DNA from: CAXSEF01 sp964236535
GTDB lineage: Bacteria; Pseudomonadota; Alphaproteobacteria; Acetobacterales; Acetobacteraceae
NCBI GenBank assembly: GCA_964236535.1
Contig: CAXSEF010000124.1
Span: 1-8,065 of the forward strand
DNA: 8,065 nt
Direction of reading: 5' to 3'
Both the position numbers and the translations under genes were made by a program. The notes under the pieces are model-generated. The model saw nothing but the letters and a program-made list of their open reading frames with translations, ran no database searches and was not told the origin of the DNA. Within the stretch, counting starts at the first letter, position 1. Each line of letters opens with the position of its first letter. Positions 1-5,944 of the stretch are shown piece by piece.

Positions 1-76
1 ACCCTCTCCCCCAGCAGGAAACGGTGGATTATGACAGCACGCCTCGCAGCAAGATGTTCATGGGTCCGGACCCTAG
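1..76. mobile_element. Probable insertion-sequence end (left edge, partial)
   Basis: No gene is visible here. Homology to the neighbouring dehydrogenase stops abruptly at about position 77. At 66-77 lies CCGGACCCTAGC, the exact reverse complement of 7976-7987, where the adjoining sequence does look like an IS5-family transposase tail. The simplest reading is that an IS5-type element inserted at a CTAG site (73-76), that its terminal repeat is the GGGTCCGG arm read leftward on the minus strand, and that its body runs off the left edge. No transposase residues are recognisable in these 76 bases, so the assignment rests only on the shared end and on the gene breakpoint. Confidence 0.4.
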
Positions 77-416
77 CACACGGCAATGCGCCAGGTCGCC
101 GATATCGCCCGGTAGCTTGACCGCTTGACGGGCCGAGTCCCGCACAGAACGAGCGGCGGCCTCCGAACCCTCCTCTTCGTCAAGGCAAGAGAGCAGAATG
201 TCCGCCCCCTCCTTGGCGAAGGCATAAGCCACGGCGCGCCGATGCCGGAATCGGCACCGGTAACCAGGGCCACACGGCCTTCCAGCTTGCCGGGGCCTTG
301 GTAGCCGTCCTCGTCGTAAGAAGGCTCCAGCTCCATGCGCGCTGAGGAGCCGGGATTATCCCGTTGCTGCGACTTGAACGGTGGGCGGGATAGCAGGTGC
401 GTGGGTCGGTCGCCAT
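76..416 (-). pseudogene. Truncated, frameshifted SDR-family oxidoreductase (YghA-like), N-terminal part only
   Basis: This is the remnant of a short-chain dehydrogenase/reductase of the group with a long N-terminal extension (E. coli YghA type). Read on the minus strand it gives MATDPRTCYP, then after a frameshift PPFKSQQRDNPG, the GxGKLEGRVALVTGADSGIG nucleotide-binding segment, and after a second frameshift AVAYAFAKEGADI and PGDIGDLAHCR. Both shifts fit the loss of a single C: one in the CCC at 387-389, the other near 236-240 just after DSGIG. The start at 416 is supported by AGGAG at 423-427, 6 nt upstream. The catalytic Ser-Tyr-Lys half is absent because homology ends at about 77, next to the presumed IS end. 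It lies 55 nt downstream of the lactonase gene on the same strand and may once have been co-transcribed with it. Sequencing error could explain the frameshifts but not the truncation. Confidence 0.8.
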
Positions 417-447
417 GGTCTGCTCCTGGTGCGCCATTTTATCGAAT

Positions 448-461
448 CAGCCGCACGGCTG
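448..461 (-). other. Short hairpin between lactonase and SDR remnant
   Basis: CAGCCG and CGGCTG flank two bases, giving a tight GC-rich stem just beyond the lactonase stop on the minus strand. It is followed on that strand by AT-rich sequence (ATTCGATAAAAT) but no T-run. It may act as a weak terminator or processing stop for the lactonase transcript. The evidence is only the symmetry and position. Confidence 0.2.
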
Positions 462-471
462 TTCTCGTCGT

Positions 472-1353
472 TCACGCGACGGTGCAGCGACGGGAGATGC
501 CGCGCTCGCCCGGCCGCAGGCGGAGCATTGCCCCGGCAAGCGGTTCCTGCCGGCGCTGGTCGGCAGTCAGCTTGTCGGTCGCGGTGGTTACATAGAGATC
601 AGCCAGGTCAGGCCCGGCGAAGCAGCACATGGTAGGCTGACTGACCGGCAACCCGATGGTGCGGTCCACCGAGCCGTCCGGGTAGAACCGGCGCAGGGCG
701 CTGCCGCCATGCAGAGCGCACCAGTAGCCGCCAGCGGTATCGATCGCGGCGCCATCCGGGAGGCCATCTGCCTTGGGAATGGTGGCGAACAGCGTCTTAT
801 CGCTGACGGCACCGTGCGCATAGACAAAATGGTGGATCTCCTGGCGGTTGCTGTGAGACAGGAACATGCGGGCACCGTCGGCGCTCCAGGCCATGCCATT
901 GTGCAGTTCGGCCAAATCAGGTTCCCGCCGCAGTCCGCCGGACCCGGTGTAGCTGTGGAGCGCCCCGGGCCGCGGTGGGCTGGCGGAGTCGAGCGGGTCG
1001 AACATCACCCCCACCCAGAACCGGCCTGCGGGGTCGCAACCGCCCTCGTTGAAGCGGTGCATTGCCGGGTCGAAAGGTGGGGAAGCCACCAGCTCCACTA
1101 TTCCGGTAGCAAAATACAGCCTGTGCAAGCCTGTGCGCAAGGCCACCAGCGCACCACCGCGGTCGGGCAGCAGTGCGAAGGCGCCGATATCAGAGGCGAG
1201 ATTCCAGCGGTCCATTTGGCCTGACCCTGGATGCAGCCGGAACAGCGCCGGCGCCTTCACGTCGATGAAGTAAAGCGCTCCTTCGGGAGCCGACCAAGTC
1301 GGAGACTCGCCTATGATCGTATCCGCCTTGAGCACGGTTTCGATCTCCACCAT
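472..1353 (-). CDS. SMP-30/gluconolactonase-family lactonase
   Basis: This 293-residue protein is a full-length six-bladed beta-propeller of the SMP-30/gluconolactonase/LRE family, whose members hydrolyse sugar lactones to aldonic acids using one divalent metal. The signature residues are in order: Glu16 in GESPTW, Asn102 in RFNEGG, Asn152 in HNGMAW and Asp200 in PDGAAID. They correspond to the metal and substrate ligands of the human protein (Glu18, Asn103, Asn154, Asp204). There is no signal peptide, so it should be cytoplasmic. The start at 1353 has GGGAG 5 nt upstream (1359-1363). It is transcribed divergently from the five-gene dehydrogenase/dehydratase operon across a 103-nt gap, so it plausibly opens the lactone that the oxidoreductase makes. 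The family is clear; the exact sugar lactone cannot be read from sequence. Confidence 0.93.
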   Translation of the reverse strand: MVEIETVLKADTIIGESPTWSAPEGALYFIDVKAPALFRLHPGSGQMDRWNLASDIGAFALLPDRGGALVALRTGLHRLYFATGIVELVASPPFDPAMHRFNEGGCDPAGRFWVGVMFDPLDSASPPRPGALHSYTGSGGLRREPDLAELHNGMAWSADGARMFLSHSNRQEIHHFVYAHGAVSDKTLFATIPKADGLPDGAAIDTAGGYWCALHGGSALRRFYPDGSVDRTIGLPVSQPTMCCFAGPDLADLYVTTATDKLTADQRRQEPLAGAMLRLRPGERGISRRCTVA

Positions 1354-1387
1354 CGCCGCTCCCGAATTTTCGAACCATTAATCGGAT

Positions 1388-1440
1388 AACGTGGATTTGG
1401 CGGAAACGGTCTCCAGGGAAAAGCGTAAATCCAACGTTGG
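1388..1440. promoter_or_regulatory. Divergent control region with inverted repeat (candidate operator)
   Basis: The 103 nt between the divergent starts must hold both promoters. AACGTGGATTT (1388-1398) and AAATCCAACGTT (1427-1438) form an inverted repeat that is perfect except for one extra A, with 28 nt between the arms. The right arm overlaps a perfect 10-bp palindrome, CCAACGTTGG (1431-1440), which lies just before the Shine-Dalgarno site of the TPP enzyme gene. This suits binding by a dimeric repressor controlling both directions. No regulator gene is in the window and I could not assign confident -35/-10 boxes on either strand. Confidence 0.4.
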
Positions 1441-1445
1441 TAGAT

Positions 1446-1452
1446 AGGAGGA
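1446..1452 (+). promoter_or_regulatory. Strong ribosome binding site of the operon's first gene
   Basis: AGGAGGA lies 4 nt before the ATG at 1457. It is the best Shine-Dalgarno match in the operon and fixes the start of the TPP enzyme. The following cistrons have weaker sites and rely on close or overlapping junctions. Confidence 0.7.
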
Positions 1453-1456
1453 CCGC

Positions 1457-3247
1457 ATGAGTGTGACCGTCAGTGAGTTCGTGTGGCACCGGCTGAGCGA
1501 GTGGGGCATCAAGCGAGTGTTCGGCTACCCGGGCGATGGCGTTGGCGGCTTGGATGTGGCGCTGGAGAAAGCCCAGTCGACCGACGGCATCGAATATGTC
1601 CAGGTGCGGCACGAGGAGATGGCAGCTTTCATGGCCTCCGCCCATGCCAAGTTCACCGGTGAGGTGGGCGTCTGCTATGCCACCTCAGGTCCCGGCGCTA
1701 CGCACCTGCTGACCGGCCTGTATGACGCCAAGATGGATCACGTGCCCGTCGTTGCCATCGTGGGTCAGCAAGCCCGCACCGCCATTGGCGCCCATTACCA
1801 GCAGGAGATCGACCTGCAATCCGCGTTCAAGGACGTGGCCAGCGAGTTCGTCGCCACGGCCATGGTCCCGGAGCAGATCCGCCATCTGATCGACCGCGCT
1901 GTCCGCATCGCCGCCAGCACCCGCAGCGTCACCTGCGTCATCATTCCCAACGACCTGCAGTTGCTCGACTACAAGGACCCGCCGCTGGTCCACGGCACCA
2001 CGCATACCGGCGTCGGCTATTCTATCATGGCTAAGACGCCGGACGAGGACGGGTTGCTCAAGGCTGCCGCCGTGCTGAACTCCGGCAAGAGGGTCGCCAT
2101 GCTGGTCGGCGCCGGCGCGCTGAACGCGACGGAGGAAGTAACCGCCGTTGCCGAGCGCCTACAGGCCGGCGTGGCGAAGGCGCTGCTGGGCAAGGCGGTG
2201 CTGCCGGACGACCTGCCCTGGTGCACGGGGGGCCTAGGCCTTCTTGGGACCGCACCATCCTGGAACATGATGCAGGATTGCGACACACTGCTGATGGTCG
2301 GCTCCTCATTTCCCTACAGCGAGTTCCTGCCCAAGCCCGGCACCGCCCGCGGCGTGCAGATCGACATGGACCCGACACGGCTGTCCCTGCGCTACCCTAT
2401 GGAGGTGAATGTCGTTGGCGACAGCGCCGCCAGCCTCCGCGCATTGCTGCCGTTGCTGGAGCGGAAAGAGCCTGGCTCCTGGCGGGCGGACATCGCCAAG
2501 GATGTCGGCAAGTGGTGGGAGACGCTCGAGGCTCGCGCCATGGTCCCGGCCGAGCCGATCAACCCGCAGCGCGTCTTTTGGGAGTGCTCCAAGCGCCTAC
2601 CAGAGAATTGCATCATGACTGGCGACAGTGGGTCGGTCGCGAATTGGTATGGGCGCGACATCAAGATGCGCCGTGGCATGATGGGCTCGCTGTCTGGCAG
2701 CTTGGCCTCTCTGGGTGCGGCCACCCCCTACGCCGTGGCGGCTAAGTTCGCTTACCCGGATCGTGTGGTGCTGGGCTTCATCGGTGACGGCGCGATGCAG
2801 ATGAACGGGCTGAACGTGATGATCACCGTGTCAAAATACTGGCGCCGGTGGTCTAACCCCAAGTTCATTATCATGGTGCTGAACAACCAGGACCTGAACC
2901 AGGTGACCTGGGAGGAGCGGGTGCAACTCGGTTCGGGCAAGACCGAGTCGACTCAGGCGATTCCGGATTTCGCCTATCACGCCTATGCCGAGCTGCTGGG
3001 CCTGAAAGGCATCTTAGTACGGGACCCGGAGAAGTTGGGAGCGGCCTGGGATGAGGCGTTCAACGCCGACCGACCGGTGATCATGAACGTCTATGCCGAT
3101 GCCAACGTGCCGCCGCTGCCGCCGCACATTACCTTCAAGGACGCCAAGAACTTCGTCACCATGATGGGCAGCGAGCCGGAACTAGGCAGCGTGATCAAGA
3201 ATAGCGTGAAACAGGTGCTTGTTAGCGTCCTGCCTGGTCATCACTGA
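1457..3247 (+). CDS. Thiamine pyrophosphate-dependent enzyme, YdaP/pyruvate oxidase-like
   Basis: This 596-residue protein is a full-length member of the acetolactate synthase/pyruvate oxidase superfamily, closest in my recognition to the group annotated as thiamine pyrophosphate-requiring protein (Bacillus YdaP-like). The N-terminal pyrimidine-binding domain has GYPGDG (23-28), the catalytic Glu53 in RHEEMAAF, and ATSGPGATHLL. The middle domain is FAD- or nucleotide-type (GAGAL, MVGSSFPYSEFLP). The C-terminal PP-binding domain has GDG at 443-445 and NN at 476-477, the classic TPP/metal motif. No signal peptide is present, so it is cytoplasmic. Members of this superfamily decarboxylate or condense 2-keto acids. 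Here it heads an operon with an acid-sugar dehydratase, so either pyruvate or a 2-keto-3-deoxy sugar acid could be the substrate. That choice is inference. The stop lies 3 nt before the next ATG. Confidence 0.93.
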   Translation: MSVTVSEFVWHRLSEWGIKRVFGYPGDGVGGLDVALEKAQSTDGIEYVQVRHEEMAAFMASAHAKFTGEVGVCYATSGPGATHLLTGLYDAKMDHVPVVAIVGQQARTAIGAHYQQEIDLQSAFKDVASEFVATAMVPEQIRHLIDRAVRIAASTRSVTCVIIPNDLQLLDYKDPPLVHGTTHTGVGYSIMAKTPDEDGLLKAAAVLNSGKRVAMLVGAGALNATEEVTAVAERLQAGVAKALLGKAVLPDDLPWCTGGLGLLGTAPSWNMMQDCDTLLMVGSSFPYSEFLPKPGTARGVQIDMDPTRLSLRYPMEVNVVGDSAASLRALLPLLERKEPGSWRADIAKDVGKWWETLEARAMVPAEPINPQRVFWECSKRLPENCIMTGDSGSVANWYGRDIKMRRGMMGSLSGSLASLGAATPYAVAAKFAYPDRVVLGFIGDGAMQMNGLNVMITVSKYWRRWSNPKFIIMVLNNQDLNQVTWEERVQLGSGKTESTQAIPDFAYHAYAELLGLKGILVRDPEKLGAAWDEAFNADRPVIMNVYADANVPPLPPHITFKDAKNFVTMMGSEPELGSVIKNSVKQVLVSVLPGHH

Positions 3248-3250
3248 GCC

Positions 3251-4357
3251 ATGCCGATGGGCGTGACGCTCACGGCCATCCAGGCGCGAGCCTTCACGAT
3301 TCCGACGGACGCGCCGGAGGCAGACGGCACAGCCGCGTGGGACAATACGACGATCGTGGTCGTCGTAGTGAACGCTGGCGGCGAGCAGGGCCTCGGCTAT
3401 ACCTATTCTGCCCCTGCGGCTGGCGCCTTGGTGAATGGGACGCTGGCCGGGGTGGTGGCAGGCTGGGACGCGATGGACCCACCCGGTGCCAACGGTGCCA
3501 TGCAAGTCGCCGTCCGCAACCTTGGCCGCGCCGGCCTTTGCGCCACTGCTGTATCCGCCGTGGACACGGCCTTGTGGGACCTAAAAGCCAAGCTGCTCGG
3601 CGTGCCGCTAGCCTTGCTTCTGGGCCGCTACCGCGATGCGGTTCCGATCTATGGCAGCGGCGGCTTCACCAATTATGATGACGCCACTCTGGCCCGGCAG
3701 CTCTCCGGCTGGGTCGAACGGGATGGCTGCCGGTGGGTGAAGATGAAGATCGGCACCGACCCGAACCGTGACCCGGCCCGGGTGCGGGCGGCAAAGGCGG
3801 CGATCGGCGATGCCATGCTGTTCGTGGACGCCAACGGCGCCTTGCTGGTGAAGCAGGCGCTGCACTTGGCAACAATGTTTGCCGCAGAGGCGGATGTACG
3901 CTGGTTCGAGGAGCCGGTCTCCTCCGACGACCTGGACGGGCTGCACCGCGTCCGGGCGGGTGTGCCGTCACCAATGGAGGTCGCCGCTGGGGAGTATGGC
4001 TATGAGACGGACTATTTCTGCCGCATGCTGAGCGCCGGCGCGGTGGACGTGCAGCAGGCCGATGCCACGCGTTGCGGCGGCGTCACTGGCTTCCTGCATG
4101 CCGGGTCAATCTGCGAAGGGTTCCATACTGACCTTTCGGCGCATTGCGCGCCTGCCCTGCACCGCCACCTGGGCTGTACCGTGCCGCGGTTCCGCCACCT
4201 GGAATGGTTCCACGATCACGTCCGGATCGAGCAGATGCTGTTTGACGGGGCGCCCGTACCCGTTGCTGGAATGATCACGCCGGATTGGCAGCGTGCCGGA
4301 TTGGGGTTGGAGCTGAAGGCGGCGGATGCTGCGCGCTTCGAAGTAAGGGTAGCATGA
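3251..4357 (+). CDS. Enolase-superfamily acid-sugar dehydratase (mandelate racemase subgroup)
   Basis: This 368-residue protein has the two-domain enolase-superfamily fold: an N-terminal capping domain (about 1-125) and a barrel carrying the catalytic residues. The complete mandelate racemase subgroup set is visible: Lys164-x-Lys166 (VKMKIG), metal ligands Asp193 (VDANG), Glu220 (WFEEP) and Glu248 (AAGEYG), the Asp271/His298 dyad (QQAD; SAHCAP) and Glu318 (RHLEWFHDH). The numbering almost matches Pseudomonas mandelate racemase. Known enzymes with this set abstract the proton alpha to a carboxylate, and most sugar-acid members dehydrate aldonates or aldarates to 2-keto-3-deoxy acids. With a lactonase and a sugar-type oxidoreductase beside it, dehydratase is likelier than racemase. 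The specific acid is unknown. The start at 3251 lacks a clear Shine-Dalgarno site, but the previous stop is 3 nt away, so coupling is likely; Met3 (3257) is an alternative start. Its stop overlaps the next ATG as ATGA. Confidence 0.92.
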   Translation: MPMGVTLTAIQARAFTIPTDAPEADGTAAWDNTTIVVVVVNAGGEQGLGYTYSAPAAGALVNGTLAGVVAGWDAMDPPGANGAMQVAVRNLGRAGLCATAVSAVDTALWDLKAKLLGVPLALLLGRYRDAVPIYGSGGFTNYDDATLARQLSGWVERDGCRWVKMKIGTDPNRDPARVRAAKAAIGDAMLFVDANGALLVKQALHLATMFAAEADVRWFEEPVSSDDLDGLHRVRAGVPSPMEVAAGEYGYETDYFCRMLSAGAVDVQQADATRCGGVTGFLHAGSICEGFHTDLSAHCAPALHRHLGCTVPRFRHLEWFHDHVRIEQMLFDGAPVPVAGMITPDWQRAGLGLELKAADAARFEVRVA

Positions 4358-5310
4358 CAACTAAGAATACTACCGCCGTGGCGATCTCCGGCCTCGCCCT
4401 GATGGGGCTTTCCGCCATGACGGCGGGTCGCCCAGTTCCCTGGCGCAGACACTTGGTGCCGAATAAGCCGGTGCCGACGCTTGACCCGCAGGCCGCGGTA
4501 CGCGCGGCCCAGCGGCTGAATCGCGCCGCCGGCATGCTGGCGGCCTCCGTGCTCGCGGACAGCGCAGTGGAGCACTATCGCGGCGCGTTCGCCAACAAGG
4601 CCATGTTCACTCCACTCCTTACTGCCAGCCTGTCGCTTGCCGTCAGCGCGCATGGCAACGCGGACCACCGTCCCGTGCCGCATCGTGTCCGCAACGGCGT
4701 CTATGTTCTGGCCGCGCTGACCGGCGTCGTGGGTACGGCGTTCCACGCCTACAACATCGGCAAGAAGCCCGGCGGGTTCTCCTGGCAGAACCTGTTCTAT
4801 TCCGCCCCGCTTGGCGCCCCGGCAGCGCTCAGCTTGTCCGGTGCCCTGGGCTTTCTGGCCGAGCGAGTGCGTGACACCCGGCCTGGCCTGTCCCCCACCA
4901 TATTGGGCCTGCCGGCTGGCCGGGTGGTGGCAGCCGTCACAGGGGCAGGGCTGCTGGGCACGGTGGCGGAAGCCGGGCTGCTGCATTTCCGCGGCGCGTT
5001 CAACAACCCGGCCATGTATGCGCCCATCGCCATTCCGCCCGTCACCGCCGCCCTGCTGGGCAGCGCCGCGCTGGGCCGCACCGGACACCGACGCCCGGCC
5101 CTGCGCTGGTGGCTGCGGCTGACCGCGGTGCTCGGCTATGTCGGCGCCGCCTTCCACATCAGGGGTGTCGCTCGTCAGATGGGCGGCTGGCGCAACTGGA
5201 GCCAGAATGTGCTGAACGGTCCGCCCATCCCCGCCCCGCCCAGTTTCACCGGCTTGGCTCTGGCCGGCCTAGCGGCACTTGGCCTGATGGAGGACCACCC
5301 TGATGACTGA
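4354..5310 (+). CDS. Unrecognised polytopic membrane protein with internal duplication and paired histidines
   Basis: I do not recognise a named family. The start at 4354 gives 318 residues, overlaps the dehydratase stop as ATGA, and has AAGGG at 4345-4349; an in-frame start at 4285 would lie deep inside the dehydratase gene. After a hydrophobic N-terminal stretch (about 7-24) there are about eight hydrophobic segments (roughly 56-73, 84-100, 114-131, 153-169, 190-210, 221-240, 252-268, 295-311). The protein is two tandem copies of one unit with a 137-residue period: His74-x-RGAFxNxAM matches His211-x-RGAFxNxAM, and GxVGxAFH ending at His131 matches the same motif ending at His268, each followed by a GG pair. 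The His-His distance is 57 in both copies. It precedes subunit 3-like and GMC oxidoreductase genes that overlap, so a role as membrane anchor or electron acceptor of that dehydrogenase, possibly binding heme, is a reasonable inference. A transporter is the main alternative. Confidence 0.85.
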   Translation: MTTKNTTAVAISGLALMGLSAMTAGRPVPWRRHLVPNKPVPTLDPQAAVRAAQRLNRAAGMLAASVLADSAVEHYRGAFANKAMFTPLLTASLSLAVSAHGNADHRPVPHRVRNGVYVLAALTGVVGTAFHAYNIGKKPGGFSWQNLFYSAPLGAPAALSLSGALGFLAERVRDTRPGLSPTILGLPAGRVVAAVTGAGLLGTVAEAGLLHFRGAFNNPAMYAPIAIPPVTAALLGSAALGRTGHRRPALRWWLRLTAVLGYVGAAFHIRGVARQMGGWRNWSQNVLNGPPIPAPPSFTGLALAGLAALGLMEDHPDD

Positions 5311-5944
5311 CCAGTATCCCGGCTATGACGTGCTGGCCAAGCAGGACACCCCGTCCTGGGACCAGGTGACGCGGGACGTGGTGGCCAAGCGGCTCGCCGT
5401 GCCGCGCCAGCCGCGTTTCTTCACCGAGGCCGAGTGGCAGACGCTGGACGCGCTGTGCGACCGCATCATGCCCCAGCCCGCCACCCGCCCGAAGGTGCCG
5501 CTGCCCGCATACGTGGATGCCAAGATCACCGACAAGCACCTGGACGGCTACCGCTACGCACCCCTCCCCAAGCAGGGGGAGGCCTGGCAGCGCGGCCTCG
5601 CCGCCTTGGACCAGGAAGCCCAGAACGCCCACCGCGCAAGCTTCCACGTCCTGTCGGCAGAGCAGCAGGACGCGCTGATCACCCGCATGCAGCACGGCGA
5701 GCTGACGTCGGACGCCTGGGGCGGCATGCCTTGCAAGCCGTTCTTCGAGCACCGGGTCATCGCTGACATCACCCACGCCTACTACGCCCACCCGACCGCC
5801 TGGAACGAGCTGGGCTTCGGCGGCCCGGCTAACCCGCGTGGCTACGTTCGCTTGGCGCTTGACCGGCGAGACCCGTGGGAGGCGGCCGAGGCCAAGCCCG
5901 GCGAGGAGGCAAAGGCGCGGCGGGAGAACATTCGTGGCCTCTAA
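5303..5944 (+). CDS. Gluconate 2-dehydrogenase subunit 3-like protein
   Basis: This 213-residue protein resembles the gluconate 2-dehydrogenase subunit 3 family, small partners of membrane-linked GMC dehydrogenases that are needed for assembly and export of the flavin subunit. Family-like segments are FFTEAEWQTLDALCDRIMP (39-57), VPLPAYVDAKI (65-75) and the C-terminal FFEHRVIADIT...AWNELGFGGP...RGY region (147-181). Classical members begin with a twin-arginine signal that exports the complex. This one starts MTDQYPGYDVLAKQD with no RR motif or hydrophobic stretch, so it should stay in the cytoplasm. The start at 5303 has GGAGGA at 5289-5294, 8 nt upstream, and overlaps the membrane-protein stop by 8 nt. 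The last 11 nt overlap the GMC start, which fits a stoichiometric complex. Confidence 0.85.
   Translation: MTDQYPGYDVLAKQDTPSWDQVTRDVVAKRLAVPRQPRFFTEAEWQTLDALCDRIMPQPATRPKVPLPAYVDAKITDKHLDGYRYAPLPKQGEAWQRGLAALDQEAQNAHRASFHVLSAEQQDALITRMQHGELTSDAWGGMPCKPFFEHRVIADITHAYYAHPTAWNELGFGGPANPRGYVRLALDRRDPWEAAEAKPGEEAKARRENIRGL
5922..5926 (+). promoter_or_regulatory. Ribosome binding site deciding the GMC start
   Basis: GGGAG sits 7 nt before a GTG at 5934, inside the end of the subunit 3 gene. The in-frame ATG at 5961 has no comparable site, and the GTG at 5838 would add 32 arginine-rich residues that do not look like the GMC family. GTG 5934 is therefore preferred. Confidence 0.55.

Noticed and set aside
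397..1224. Long plus-strand reading frame opposite the lactonase
   Set aside because: It is the antisense of a clear SMP-30 gene with all ligand residues; its own translation has no recognisable motif and GC-rich codon bias explains the open frame.
4285..4353. Upstream start for the membrane protein
   Set aside because: It would overlap the dehydratase gene by 73 nt; the ATGA junction at 4354 with an AAGGG site is far more typical.
4216..5157. 313-residue minus-strand frame opposite the membrane protein
   Set aside because: The translation is rich in G, Q, R and H with no family resemblance, while the plus strand shows a duplicated membrane protein with coupled start.
5838..5933. Upstream GTG start for the GMC enzyme
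   Set aside because: It adds 32 arginine- and proline-rich residues unlike the family and lies inside the subunit 3 gene; GTG 5934 has a better ribosome site.
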